64,000 nucleotides of DNA from Aquitalea sp. LB_tupeE (GCF_013391415.1 NZ_JACAXB010000018.1:248001-312000), one strand, 5' to 3'; shown: positions 35,285 through 44,578, numbered from the stretch's first letter. Numbers and translations are program-made. The notes: generated by a model from the sequence alone, not told the origin.

Positions 35285-35977
35285 ATGACACAAAACTCAC
35301 CATCAGCCATTCCCCCACCCCTTACCCTGTACTACCTCGGCAAACCCATCCGCCTGCACATCCACCCCCACACCTGCTGCCTGCACGGCGACGACATCCT
35401 CCAGCTGTTTGGCCCACGCTTGCGCCATCGCCTGCAACACATCCTCCAACAACATCCCTGCTGTAAACACCCACCACACGACAGCCCGGTACACTACTGG
35501 CCGGAAAACACCCTGCAACAGGCGCTGCGCCAAATCCATCGCCCGGCAACACAACGGCTGCGCCACTGGCTGAACCGCCAAATCCTCCCCGCCTTGCAGC
35601 AACGCCCAAGCGACGCCCCACGCCACGACCAGGCTCTGGCCATGGCTGCGGAGGCCGGGCAGCAGATCAGCCATGCGGTATTACGTGCGGTACTGGAACA
35701 GGGGCAAGGCTGGCAGCATGGCCATTGGCTGCTGACGCTGCGCTTCACCCCCAATCACGCCAGCCGCCATGCCCATGGCCGACTGGTGGCGCTCAACAGT
35801 CAGGCCACGCCCTTGCAGGCATTGGCCCAGCACATTGCCGCCCCGGCTGGTTTGCCCAGCAGCAATGCCGAGCTGCTGCGGCTGGCGGAGGCTTGCCATC
35901 AGCTATTGGCCAGACGGATGAACAAACAGGCGTGGCGGGTGGAGGCGGCGGAGGGTAGGGGAGCAACGCCAAACTGA
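35285..35977 (+). CDS. Bro-N-like domain protein, paralogue of the gene at 4660
   Basis: A 230-residue protein, start chosen at the ATG with TTGGAGATC upstream. It aligns from end to end with the protein at 4660-5361: LTLYYLGKPIRL, CCLHGDDILQL, HRPATQRLRHWLNRQILPAL (Bro-N-like helix), MAAEAGQQISHAVL, HGHWLLTL, HAHGRLVALNSQATPLQALA. The middle part (residues ~50-80) differs most. Conservation of the C-terminal half across the two copies argues that both make protein. Function unknown; the N-terminal fold suggests DNA binding. It is an isolated gene flanked by repeats on both sides. Confidence 0.7.
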   Translation: MTQNSPSAIPPPLTLYYLGKPIRLHIHPHTCCLHGDDILQLFGPRLRHRLQHILQQHPCCKHPPHDSPVHYWPENTLQQALRQIHRPATQRLRHWLNRQILPALQQRPSDAPRHDQALAMAAEAGQQISHAVLRAVLEQGQGWQHGHWLLTLRFTPNHASRHAHGRLVALNSQATPLQALAQHIAAPAGLPSSNAELLRLAEACHQLLARRMNKQAWRVEAAEGRGATPN

Positions 35978-35984
35978 AACCGGG

Positions 35985-36262
35985 CTTCCGCAGGCCATGC
36001 TTGTTGGTGGCCTTGGAGGTGAAGGAGGGCTTGGCCAGGCAAGCCCTCTTTCCCGTCTGCCGCGCGGAAGCGGCATGTAAATCATCATCCGCGTGAGCGG
36101 ATGCTTGCCCTTTGTGTATCAATAGCGGCCCTTAAAAATCAAAGGCAAATACAACTTCGCGGGTCTCGCCCCGCCGTCGAGGTACTTTCTTTTGCTTCGC
36201 CAAAAAGAAAGTACCCAAAGAAAAGGCGACCGGCAGCGCGTCGAATTCCCGCCCCAGCCATG
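35985..36262 (-). repeat. Partial repeat R (copy 4) plus repeat B, copy 2
   Basis: 35990-36100 matches the first ~110 bases of R; 36101-36262 matches repeat B at 6137-6298. Both are inverted relative to locus 1, and contiguous as there. The hairpin GGTACTTTC...GCTTCGCC...GAAAGTACC is at 36181-36215. Confidence 0.8.
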
Positions 36263-36342
36263 CCGCTCAGGGCGCGGCCGGAACTTGCGGCGCGCTATCG
36301 TCGCGCCGCTGCGGACAGCCGACCGCTTAAGACCCTGAGCGG
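36263..36342 (+). repeat. Nested palindromic element, copy 5 (forward)
   Basis: Outer stem CCGCTCAGGG/CCCTGAGCGG (10 bp perfect), apical hairpin GCGGCGCG-CTATCGT-CGCGCCGC, constant words GAACTTGC and GCTTAAGACC. The stems share no sequence with copies 1-4 but all pair. Confidence 0.74.
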
Positions 36343-36485
36343 TACGTCTGCGTCGGCTCGCGCTGACGGGACTGGGCCAGCTCCGACAGAGGTTTTAATT
36401 AGAAAAAGAGAGAGACTGGCTTGTGTGAAATGTCTGCCAAATGGACGCTACCCGATACCATTAAAAGTCACCGCACCAATGCGCC

Positions 36486-36732
36486 CATGGGCCCCGTCAA
36501 GCATGCCGACGGGTGACCGGGGCGAGGTTTTAAGCGCCTGCAATGTCTGAGCGATTTGACGTTAGCCAATCGCGAGTTCAGGCGCGCCTCGACCCGGTCG
36601 GGTCCCGGAGGGGAGCTGCAGGCCATGTTTGTGGGGTGGCCTTGGAGGTGAAGGAGGGATTGGCCAGACAAGCCCTCCTTCCCGTCCGCCGCGCGGAAGC
36701 GGCATATAAATCATCATCCGCGTGAGCGGATG
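36486..36732 (-). repeat. Repeat R, copy 5 (inverse), containing palindromic element copy 6
   Basis: Full-length diverged R. The nested element is at 36517-36597: outer CCGGGGCGAGG/CCTCGACCCGG with one mismatch, inner GCGCCTG/CAGGCGC, apical GCGATT...AATCGC. Between 36343 and 36485 lies the spacer unit, which matches 5917-6062 in places (CGTCTGCGTCGGCTCGCGCT; AAATGGACGCT). From 36733 to 36951 is the fdhA upstream region, without a gene. Confidence 0.76.
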
Positions 36733-36951
36733 TCAGTGCTGCCTGTTCTGTACATAAAACCCCATGATTACACAGGTTTTTTTATCCGCCAGCCTGACTG
36801 GAAACAGACGTTATCCACCGCAAAGCTGTCGCATTTGTTCAAGTTGCCCACCCGCCACTCCCTTATCTTGGGGTGGGCCGCCAGCCATGGTTGGCGCAGG
36901 CTCCCCCCGGAGTGGGGCGCGCTCCGATGCAGTGGCAGTGAGGAGACAACA

Positions 36952-38154
36952 ATGACGGGTAACCGCGGCGTAGTTTATGTAGGGCCAGGCAAGGTAGAAG
37001 TACAGTCCATTCCCTTTCCCGAACTGGTATCCCCCCAGGGCCGCAAGCTGGGCCATGGGGTCATTCTGAAAGTACTCAGCACCAATATCTGTGGCTCGGA
37101 CCAGCACATGGTACGTGGCCGTACCACCGCGCCTTCCGGCCTGGTGCTGGGGCATGAAATCACCGGCGAGGTGATCGAGCTGGGCAGCGACGTGGAAACC
37201 CTGCAGAAGGGCGACATCGTGTCGGTGCCGTTCAATGTGGCGTGCGGCCGTTGCCGCTGCTGCAAGGAACAGCACACCGGCGTGTGCCTGTCGGTAAACC
37301 CGTCCCGCGCTGGCGGGGCTTATGGCTATGTCGACATGGGCGGCTGGGTGGGCGGGCAGGCGGAATACGTGATGGTGCCTTATGCCGACTTCAACCTGCT
37401 GAAATTCCCCGACCGCGATCAGGCCATGGCCAAGATACGCGATCTCACCTGCCTGTCCGATATTTTGCCTACCGGCTATCACGGTGCGGTATCGGCGGGT
37501 GTCGGCCCCGGCAGTACGGTGTATGTGGCTGGCGCAGGCCCGGTGGGACTGGCCGCGGCGGCATCGGCCCGCTTGCTGGGTGCAGCGGTGGTGATAGTGG
37601 GGGATGTGAACCCGGCGCGGCTGGTGCATGCGCGGGCGGTAGGTTTTGAAACTGCCGACCTGTCGCTGGACGCCACGCTGGCCGAGCAGATAGCCGCCAT
37701 TCTGGGCGTGCCGGAAGTGGACTGCGCCATCGACGCGGTCGGCTTCGAGGCGCGTGGCCACGGCCATGCCGGTTCGCAACAGGAAGCCCCGGCCACGGTG
37801 CTCAATTCGCTGATGGAAGTCACCCGTGAAGCAGGGCGTATCGGCATTCCTGGCCTGTATGTGACTGATGACCCGGGTGCCAAGGACGAGGCAGCGCGCA
37901 AAGGCAGCCTGTCGGTACGGCTGGGGCTGGGCTGGGCCAAGTCACACGCCTTCTTTACCGGCCAGACCCCGGTGATGAAGTACAACCGTGCGCTGATGCA
38001 GGCCATTTTGTGGGACCGCATCAATATTGCCGAGGTGGTGGGGGTGGAGCTGATTACGCTGGATCAGGCCCCGCAGGGCTATGCGGCTTTCGATGGCGGT
38101 GCGCCGAAGAAATTCGTCATCGACCCGCATCTGCAACTGCTGCGCGCAGCCTGA
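36952..38154 (+). CDS. fdhA: Glutathione-independent formaldehyde dehydrogenase
   Basis: A 400-residue zinc alcohol-dehydrogenase-family enzyme, matching the 398-400 residues of the Pseudomonas putida type. Catalytic zinc ligands are in NICGSDQH and GLVLGHEITGEV; the structural zinc lobe is CGRCRCCKEQHTGVC. The NAD Rossmann motif is VYVAGAGPVGLAAAA near residue 190, and a long insertion (HAGSQQEAPATVLNSLMEV) is typical of this branch, which keeps NAD tightly bound. It turns formaldehyde released by GbcAB and DgcAB into formate. GAGGAG lies upstream of the ATG; the open frame upstream runs through the repeat area and is not used. Confidence 0.94.
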   Translation: MTGNRGVVYVGPGKVEVQSIPFPELVSPQGRKLGHGVILKVLSTNICGSDQHMVRGRTTAPSGLVLGHEITGEVIELGSDVETLQKGDIVSVPFNVACGRCRCCKEQHTGVCLSVNPSRAGGAYGYVDMGGWVGGQAEYVMVPYADFNLLKFPDRDQAMAKIRDLTCLSDILPTGYHGAVSAGVGPGSTVYVAGAGPVGLAAAASARLLGAAVVIVGDVNPARLVHARAVGFETADLSLDATLAEQIAAILGVPEVDCAIDAVGFEARGHGHAGSQQEAPATVLNSLMEVTREAGRIGIPGLYVTDDPGAKDEAARKGSLSVRLGLGWAKSHAFFTGQTPVMKYNRALMQAILWDRINIAEVVGVELITLDQAPQGYAAFDGGAPKKFVIDPHLQLLRAA

Positions 38155-38185
38155 CACTGAGCTCACCATCAAGTAGTACATGCCC

Positions 38186-38255
38186 GACTGGCAGCACACG
38201 CCAATTGGGCATTGCAGTGTGCTGCCAGACGGCGCAATCTTGCCGTCTGGCAGTC
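38186..38255 (+). promoter_or_regulatory. Two mutually exclusive 12-bp hairpins before fdsG
   Basis: Hairpin 1 is CTGGCAGCACAC (38188-38199) with GTGTGCTGCCAG (38217-38228). Hairpin 2 is CTGCCAGACGGC (38222-38233) with GCCGTCTGGCAG (38242-38253). They share CTGCCAG at 38222-38228, so only one can form. Flanking GACTGGCAG and GTCTGGCAGTC complete a triple set. No U run follows hairpin 2 and it ends 46 bases before the fdsG ATG. It may be an RNA switch or a terminator/processing site between fdhA and fds. Confidence 0.55.
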
Positions 38256-38299
38256 AAACAGCATGTTTTCAAGCAAGGCTCACGCGCAGGACCGCAAGC

Positions 38300-38776
38300 A
38301 TGAACACACAACAACAAGAGACACTCCAGCAACTGCTGCAGCAATACCGGGACCTGCCCGGCGGCCTGCTGCCGCTGCTGCACGCCGTACAGGATGCACT
38401 GGGCCATATTCCGGCGGATGCCATCCCGACCATTGCCCGTGCCATGAACCAGAGTCAGGCCGAGGTGCATGGCGTCATCGGCTTCTATCACGATTTCCGT
38501 ACCTCCCCGCCTGCCGCGCACAGCCTGCGCCTGTGCCGCGCCGAAGCCTGCCAGAGCATGGGCTCCGAGGCGCTGGCCGCTCAGCTGCGCACGCAACTGG
38601 GGGTGGACGACCACGGCCATACCGCTGATGGCCAGCTGGAATTGCGCCCGGTCTACTGCCTGGGTGCCTGTGCCTGTGCGCCGGCCTTGCAGCTGGATGG
38701 CCAGTTGCACGCGCGCGTTACGCCGGAAAAACTCAGCGCCCTGCTGGCATCCTGTAGCAAGGAGGCGAAATGCTGA
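38300..38776 (+). CDS. fdsG: NAD-dependent formate dehydrogenase, gamma subunit
   Basis: A 158-residue NuoE-like subunit. The thioredoxin-like 2Fe-2S domain shows Cys ligands in LCRAEACQSMG and, ~40 residues later, VYCLGACACAP. It passes electrons in the cytoplasmic FdsGBA complex, which oxidises formate to CO2 with NAD. The start at 38300 has GCAGGA upstream; an in-frame ATG 40 codons earlier lies within the hairpin region and is not likely. It overlaps fdsB by 7 bases. Confidence 0.94.
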   Translation: MNTQQQETLQQLLQQYRDLPGGLLPLLHAVQDALGHIPADAIPTIARAMNQSQAEVHGVIGFYHDFRTSPPAAHSLRLCRAEACQSMGSEALAAQLRTQLGVDDHGHTADGQLELRPVYCLGACACAPALQLDGQLHARVTPEKLSALLASCSKEAKC

Positions 38777-40329
38777 CCCTGTATATCCCGATGGATTCGG
38801 TAGCTTGCGCCGTGGGCGCGGATGCCGTGGCGGCAGCGTTTGCCGCCGAAGCGGAGCGCCGCAAGCTGGACATCACTATCGTGCGCACCAGTTCGCGCGG
38901 CCTGTTTTGGCTGGAGCCGCTGGTAGAGGTGGACACCCCGCAAGGCCGTGCCGGTTATCGCGAAGTCAGCCCGGATCAAGTCGCCAGCCTGTTGGATGTG
39001 GACCTGGCCGCCAATGGCGACCACTTGTTGTCAGTCGGTCTGGTGGAAGAGTTGCCCTATCTGAAAACCCAGCAGCGCCTGCTGTTTGCCCGCGCCGGCA
39101 TTACCAGCCCGCTGTCGCTGGAACATTATCTGGCCCATGGCGGTTATCAGGGGCTGGAGCACGCGGCGCGGCTGAGCCACGACGAAATCGTGGCCGAGGT
39201 ACTGGAATCCGGCCTGCGTGGCCGTGGCGGTGCGGCCTTCCCGGCGGGCATCAAGTGGCGCACCGTGCGTCAGGCCCAAGCCGAGCAGAAATACGTGGTA
39301 TGCAATGCCGACGAGGGCGATTCCGGCAGTTTTGCCGACCGCATGCTGATGGAAGGCGACCCCTTCCTGCTGATTGAAGGCATGACCATTGCCGGGCTGG
39401 CGGTGGGGGCCAGCCGTGGCTATATCTATGTGCGCTCGGAATACGCCCCGGCCATTGCCGTGCTGCGTCAGGCGATAGACATTGCCCGCGCCCATGGCTA
39501 TCTGGGCGCGGATGTGGCCCACGGCGGCCATGAATTCGAGATTGAAGTGCGGGAAGGTGCCGGGGCGTATATCTGCGGCGAGGAAACCTCGCTGCTGGAA
39601 TCTGTAGAAGGCCGCCGTGGCACGGTGCGCGCCAAGCCGCCGCTACCGGCCTTGCACGGCCTGTTCGGCCAGCCCACCCTGGTGCACAACGTGCTGTCGC
39701 TGGCCTCGGTGCCGCTGATTCTGTCGCGCGGGGCGGCGTGGTATCGCAATTTCGGTATGGGCCGCTCGCTGGGCACCATGGCCTTCCAGCTGGCGGGCAA
39801 TGTGCGGCGTGGCGGGCTGGTGGAGCGGGCGTTTGGTTTGACTCTGCGCGAGCTGGTGTTTGATTACGGCGGCGGCACCGCCAGCGGCAAGCCGGTAAAA
39901 GCGGTGCAGCTGGGCGGCCCCTTGGGCGCGTGGATTCCCCCGTCGCAATTTGATACCCCGCTGGATTACGAAGCGCTGGCCGCCATTGGTGCCATGCTGG
40001 GCCACGGTGGCGCGGTGCTGTGCGATGACAGCCTGCACCTGGGGCAGATGGCACGCTTTGCCATGCAGTTCTGTGCCGAGGAATCCTGCGGCAAGTGCAC
40101 GCCCTGTCGCATCGGCTCCACCCGTGGGGTGGAAGTGATCGAGCGGCTGCTGGCCGCGCCGGATAGCGCTGAGCGAGAACGCCAGCGCGCGCTGCTGGAT
40201 GATCTGTGCGACACCATGCAATACGGCTCCTTGTGCGCGCTGGGCGGCATGACCCCCTTTCCCGTGCAAAGTGCCATGCGTCATTTTCCGGCTGACTTCG
40301 GGCTGGACACTCAGGAGCAAGCACGATGA
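38770..40329 (+). CDS. fdsB: NAD-dependent formate dehydrogenase, beta subunit
   Basis: A 519-residue NuoF-like flavoprotein. After an N-terminal thioredoxin-like part come the FMN/NADH motifs GLRGRGGAAFPAGIKW (near residue 150), CNADEGDSGSFADR and AYICGEETSLLESVEG, and the 4Fe-4S ligands ESCGKCTPCRIGS plus a later Cys. It receives electrons from FdsA and reduces NAD. GGAG lies upstream within fdsG; it overlaps fdsA by four bases. Confidence 0.95.
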   Translation: MLTLYIPMDSVACAVGADAVAAAFAAEAERRKLDITIVRTSSRGLFWLEPLVEVDTPQGRAGYREVSPDQVASLLDVDLAANGDHLLSVGLVEELPYLKTQQRLLFARAGITSPLSLEHYLAHGGYQGLEHAARLSHDEIVAEVLESGLRGRGGAAFPAGIKWRTVRQAQAEQKYVVCNADEGDSGSFADRMLMEGDPFLLIEGMTIAGLAVGASRGYIYVRSEYAPAIAVLRQAIDIARAHGYLGADVAHGGHEFEIEVREGAGAYICGEETSLLESVEGRRGTVRAKPPLPALHGLFGQPTLVHNVLSLASVPLILSRGAAWYRNFGMGRSLGTMAFQLAGNVRRGGLVERAFGLTLRELVFDYGGGTASGKPVKAVQLGGPLGAWIPPSQFDTPLDYEALAAIGAMLGHGGAVLCDDSLHLGQMARFAMQFCAEESCGKCTPCRIGSTRGVEVIERLLAAPDSAERERQRALLDDLCDTMQYGSLCALGGMTPFPVQSAMRHFPADFGLDTQEQAR

Positions 40330-43196
40330 GCTGCCAATGCGGAGCAGGTGCATCCTGCAACAAGGACATGGGCACGCCGGCACGCCCCGGCGAAGCCAGC
40401 ATCACCCTTACCATCGACGGTCAGAACATCAGCGTGCCGCCGGGTACTTCTGTCATGCACGCGGCGGCGCTGCTGGACACCGCCATTCCCAAACTGTGCG
40501 CCACCGACAGCCTGGAGCCGTTTGGCTCCTGCCGCATGTGCATGGTGGAAATCGACGGCCATCGCGGTTATCCGGCCTCCTGTACCACCCCGGTTTCGCC
40601 CGGTATGGTGGTGCGTACCCAAAGCGACAAACTGGCCAAGCTGCGCCGGGGGGTGATGGAGCTGTATATCTCCGACCATCCGCTCGATTGCCTCACCTGC
40701 AGTGCCAATGGCAATTGCGAGCTGCAAACCGTGGCCGGGCAGGTGGGCTTGCGCGAAGTGCGTTATGGCATGGATGGGGCCAACCATCGGCAGGACAAGA
40801 AAGACGTTTCCAACCCGTATTTCGATTACGACCCGTCCAAGTGCATTGTGTGCAACCGCTGCGTGCGCGCCTGTGAAGAAACCCAGGGCACGTTTGCGCT
40901 GACCATTGCCGGACGCGGTTTTGAATCCCGCGTCAGCCCGGCAGGCGGGGCGGATTTTCTCGGCTCGGAGTGCGTGTCCTGCGGGGCCTGCGTGCAGGCC
41001 TGCCCGACTGCCACGCTGATGGAAAAGAGCGTCATCCAGTGGGGCCAGCCGGAGCGCAGCGTCATCACCACCTGCGCCTATTGCGGCGTGGGCTGCTCCT
41101 TCCGTGCCGAACTCAAGGGTAACCAGCTGGTGCGCATGGTGCCGGACAAGAACGGCCAGGCCAACCATGGCCACTCCTGCGTCAAGGGCCGCTTTGCCTG
41201 GGGCTATGCCACCCACCCGGACCGCATCACCAAGCCGATGATACGCAGCAGCATCGACGCGCCGTGGCAGGAAGTCAGCTGGGAAGTGGCGCTCAATCAC
41301 GCTGCCAGCGAATTCCGCCGCATCCAGCAAAAATATGGCCGCGACGCGGTGGGCGGCATCACCTCCAGCCGCTGCACCAATGAAGAAACCTATCTGGTGC
41401 AAAAGCTGGTGCGCGCCGCCTTTGGCAATAACAACGTCGACACCTGCGCCCGCGTCTGCCATTCGCCCACTGGCTATGGCCTGAAACAGACGCTGGGTGA
41501 ATCCGCCGGTACCCAGAGCTTCGATTCGGTGATGCAGGCCGACGTGGTGCTGGTGATTGGTGCCAACCCCAGCGATGCGCATCCGGTATTTGCCTCCCAG
41601 CTCAAGCGCCGCCTGCGCCAGGGCGCGCAGCTGATTGTCATCGACCCGCGCCGCATCGACCTGGTGGACGCCATCCACGCCCGCGCCGCCCATCATCTGG
41701 CGCTGCGCCCCGGCACCAATGTGGCCATGCTCAATGCACTGGCCCATGTCATCGTCACCGAAGGGCTGCTGGACGAGGACTTTGTCGCCGCCCGTTGCGA
41801 TAGCGCAGCCTTTGGTCACTGGCGGCATTTTGTCGCCCAGCCGGAACACGCACCGGAGGCGATGGCCGACGTATGCGGCGTGGCGGCAGATGACATCCGC
41901 GCCGCCGCCCGGCTGTATGCCAGCGCTGGCAATGCCGCCATCTATTACGGCCTGGGGGTGACCGAACACAGCCAGGGCAGCACTTCGGTGATGGCGATTG
42001 CCAACCTGGCCATGGCCACCGGCAATATCGGCCGCGAAGGCGTGGGGGTGAACCCGCTGCGCGGCCAGAACAATGTGCAGGGCTCCTGCGATATGGGCAG
42101 CTTCCCGCACGAATTCCCCGGCTACCGCCATGTGTCGGACGACGTGGTGCGCGCCGAATTTGAACAGGCTTGGGGCGTGCCGCTGCATAACGAGCCCGGC
42201 CTGCGCATTCCCAATATGTTCGAAGCCGCGCTGGATGGCAGCTTCAAGGCGCTGTACTGCCAGGGTGAGGACATCGCGCAGAGCGACCCCAACACCCAGC
42301 ATGTCACCGCCGCACTGTCGGCCATGGAGTGCGTGGTGGTGCAGGATATTTTCCTCAACGAAACCGCCAAGTTCGCCCATGTGTTCTTGCCGGGCAGCTC
42401 CTTCCTAGAAAAAGACGGCACCTTCACCAATGCCGAGCGCCGCATCTCGCGCGTGCGCAAGGTGATGGACCCGCTGGGCGGCAAGGCCGACTGGGAAGTC
42501 ACTGTCGCTCTGGCCCAGGCACTGGGCTATGCCATGGATTACCGTCATCCGTCAGAAATCATGGATGAAATCGCCCGCCTGACGCCCACCTTCAGCGGCG
42601 TCAGCTATGCCGCGCTGGAGCGCCATGGCAGCCTGCAATGGCCATGCAATGCGGCAGCGCCGGATGGCACGGTCACCATGCATATCGGCGAATTCGTGCG
42701 CGGCAAGGGCCGCTTCATGATTACCCGCTATGTGCCGACCGAAGAACGCGTCAACGGCCGCTTCCCGCTGTTGCTCACCACCGGGCGCATCCTCAGCCAG
42801 TACAATGTTGGCGCGCAAACCCGCCGTACCGACAACGTGGCCTGGCACGAGGAAGACCGGCTGGAAATCCACCCGGCCGATGCCGAGAACCGTGGCATTG
42901 TCGATGGCGACTGGGTGGGTGTGGCCAGCCGCGCCGGTGAGACTGTGCTACGCGCCAGGGTAAGCGAACGGGTAGCCGCCGGGGTGGTGTACACCACCTT
43001 CCACTTCCCGGAATCCGGGGCCAATGTCATCACCACGGATAATTCCGACTGGGCTACCAACTGCCCGGAATACAAGGTAACTGCGGTGGAAATCATCAAG
43101 GTCAACCAGCCGTCGGAATGGCAGCAGCGCTATCGTCATTTCAGCCGTCAGCAACAGGAACTGCTGCGGCAAGGCCGTGGGGAGGAGGTGCAATGA
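40326..43196 (+). CDS. fdsA: NAD-dependent formate dehydrogenase, catalytic alpha subunit
   Basis: A 956-residue molybdoenzyme. An N-terminal NuoG-like region carries 2Fe-2S ligands (CATDSLEPFGSCRMC) and several 4Fe-4S clusters (CLTCSANGNCEL; CIVCNRCVRAC; CVSCGACVQACP; CAYCGVGCSF). The molybdopterin domain follows, with the Mo-ligand Cys in ARVCHSPTGYGLK rather than selenocysteine, and a C-terminal cofactor-binding domain. It oxidises formate to CO2. The FdhD-like chaperone gene fdsC, usually between fdsA and fdsD, is missing here. Confidence 0.96.
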   Translation: MSCQCGAGASCNKDMGTPARPGEASITLTIDGQNISVPPGTSVMHAAALLDTAIPKLCATDSLEPFGSCRMCMVEIDGHRGYPASCTTPVSPGMVVRTQSDKLAKLRRGVMELYISDHPLDCLTCSANGNCELQTVAGQVGLREVRYGMDGANHRQDKKDVSNPYFDYDPSKCIVCNRCVRACEETQGTFALTIAGRGFESRVSPAGGADFLGSECVSCGACVQACPTATLMEKSVIQWGQPERSVITTCAYCGVGCSFRAELKGNQLVRMVPDKNGQANHGHSCVKGRFAWGYATHPDRITKPMIRSSIDAPWQEVSWEVALNHAASEFRRIQQKYGRDAVGGITSSRCTNEETYLVQKLVRAAFGNNNVDTCARVCHSPTGYGLKQTLGESAGTQSFDSVMQADVVLVIGANPSDAHPVFASQLKRRLRQGAQLIVIDPRRIDLVDAIHARAAHHLALRPGTNVAMLNALAHVIVTEGLLDEDFVAARCDSAAFGHWRHFVAQPEHAPEAMADVCGVAADDIRAAARLYASAGNAAIYYGLGVTEHSQGSTSVMAIANLAMATGNIGREGVGVNPLRGQNNVQGSCDMGSFPHEFPGYRHVSDDVVRAEFEQAWGVPLHNEPGLRIPNMFEAALDGSFKALYCQGEDIAQSDPNTQHVTAALSAMECVVVQDIFLNETAKFAHVFLPGSSFLEKDGTFTNAERRISRVRKVMDPLGGKADWEVTVALAQALGYAMDYRHPSEIMDEIARLTPTFSGVSYAALERHGSLQWPCNAAAPDGTVTMHIGEFVRGKGRFMITRYVPTEERVNGRFPLLLTTGRILSQYNVGAQTRRTDNVAWHEEDRLEIHPADAENRGIVDGDWVGVASRAGETVLRARVSERVAAGVVYTTFHFPESGANVITTDNSDWATNCPEYKVTAVEIIKVNQPSEWQQRYRHFSRQQQELLRQGRGEEVQ

Positions 43197-43423
43197 ACCC
43201 GTCACACCTGGTGAAGATGGCCAATCAGATCAGCGACTTTTTCAGCGCCGACAGCAGCGAGGAAGAGGCCGCGGCGGAAATCGCCAGCCATCTGCAACGC
43301 TTCTGGGCCCCGGCCATGCGCCAGCGGCTGGCCGAGGCCGTGGAGCAGGGCGAAGCTGCCGATCTGCGCCCAGCCGCCTGCATCGCCGTACGCAAGTTGG
43401 CATTGCCAGCAGCACAGCACTGA
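43193..43423 (+). CDS. fdsD: Formate dehydrogenase delta subunit
   Basis: A 76-residue protein, MNPSHLVKMANQISDFFS then FWAPAMRQRLAE, matching the small FdsD family. It is needed for a working complex in other organisms, probably in assembly or stability. It overlaps fdsA by four bases (ATGA), with GGAGGAG upstream inside fdsA, and ends the fdsGBAD operon. Confidence 0.93.
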   Translation: MNPSHLVKMANQISDFFSADSSEEEAAAEIASHLQRFWAPAMRQRLAEAVEQGEAADLRPAACIAVRKLALPAAQH

Positions 43424-43427
43424 TGGC

Positions 43428-43460
43428 AAGGGATGCGCGGCAGCATGCTGCGCGTCCCTT
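43428..43460 (+). terminator. Terminator of the fds operon
   Basis: AAGGGATGCGCGGCA and its partner TGCGCGTCCCTT form a long, nearly perfect stem just after the fdsD stop, followed by T-rich sequence (CTTATCGCTTTTTATC). From 43461 to 43662 I see no gene. Confidence 0.85.
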
Positions 43461-43662
43461 CTTATCGCTTTTTATCGCCCCCGGCTCATTTCCGTCCTCG
43501 GTGTCATGCCGCCACCGGCGCTATGGCGCATGACACCGTTGCTTTACAAAACTTGTCATTCCCTCGTGCTGCAGTATGCTGGGGGACAGACTGCCCCTCA
43601 TGCAGACAGCGATGAACTTTCATATTGTTTGCGTAAGCTAAGGCAGCACAGGACGGGACAGC

Positions 43663-44559
43663 ATGCCATCATCCAGTATTTCCAGCTTTTTCTCTTGCCG
43701 GCAGCCATGGTGCAATCGGCTATTGGCGCTTATTTGCCTGCTAGCCGCCATACCGGCCCAGGCCGCCGATAATGTCATTCGCTATTACCCCAGTGGCAGC
43801 ATTTACACCTACCGCTGGGCCTTGCTCAAGCTGGCGCTGGATCATGTGGAAAAGCTGGATCACCGCCACTACGCGCTGGTGCCGCTCAATGACAAGGTGA
43901 CGCAATGGCGTGCCGAACAGCTGCTCAGTTCCGGCAAGGTGGATGTGGTGGCCTTCGCCCCGAATGCACAGCGTGAAAACCTGCTGCAACCGGTGCGCCT
44001 GGATATTCTCAAGGGCATCATCGGTTACCGGGTGTTTTTTGTGCGCAAGGAAGACGTCGCCCGTATTGCCGCCATGAACGCACAGCAGTTTCGCAGCAGT
44101 GTCCGGCTGGGGCTTAACAGCCAGTGGGCCGATTATCCCATCATGAAGAACAACGGCTACGAAATGCTGGCGTCCATTGGCTATGACAGCCTGTTCGAGA
44201 TGCTGGCGGCAGGCCGTTTTGATGCATTCCCGCGCGGGCTGAATGAAGTGGGTAGCGAAATGAAGGAGCAACTGCCGCGCTATCCCGGCCTGACACTGGA
44301 GAAAACCAAGGCCATCTATTACCCCTTCCCCGTCTATTTCTGGGTCAGCAAGCAAAACACTGAGCTGGCCGGGCGCGTGCTGCAGGGCCTTAAACTGGCC
44401 GAGCGCGATGGCAGTTTCAAGGCGCTATTCCTGCGTCACCATGCAGAAGCCATCCAGCTGCTGGCCGCCAATGGCTGGCACACCACACAAATCGCCAATA
44501 CCGAATTACCTCCCGGTAATGTCAAACCGGATACCAGCTGGTGGTGGAAGCGGCGCTGA
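43663..44559 (+). CDS. Exported solute-binding-protein-like protein
   Basis: A 298-residue protein with a signal peptide (NRLLALICLLAAIPAQA). The mature part, starting ADNVIRYYPSGSIYTYRW, follows the two-lobed periplasmic binding-protein pattern (SSGKVDVVAFAPNAQRENLL; GIIGYRVFFVRKED; LAAGRFDAFPRGLNEV; YFWVSKQNTELAGRVLQGL) of the amino-acid-binding superfamily members that occur without a transporter. It is a single-gene unit with a terminator. It is likely to be a soluble periplasmic protein; ligand unknown. Confidence 0.75.
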   Translation: MPSSSISSFFSCRQPWCNRLLALICLLAAIPAQAADNVIRYYPSGSIYTYRWALLKLALDHVEKLDHRHYALVPLNDKVTQWRAEQLLSSGKVDVVAFAPNAQRENLLQPVRLDILKGIIGYRVFFVRKEDVARIAAMNAQQFRSSVRLGLNSQWADYPIMKNNGYEMLASIGYDSLFEMLAAGRFDAFPRGLNEVGSEMKEQLPRYPGLTLEKTKAIYYPFPVYFWVSKQNTELAGRVLQGLKLAERDGSFKALFLRHHAEAIQLLAANGWHTTQIANTELPPGNVKPDTSWWWKRR

Positions 44560-44578
44560 ACTGGTTTCATATCCGCCA

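Noticed and set aside
36828-36852. A further GTCG-type operator upstream of fdhA (GTCG, then TTCAAGT at the right offset)
   Set aside because: The first half and the CAAGT centre fit, but the second half-site at offset 21 is absent (ACCC instead of GTCG), so I do not count it as a site.
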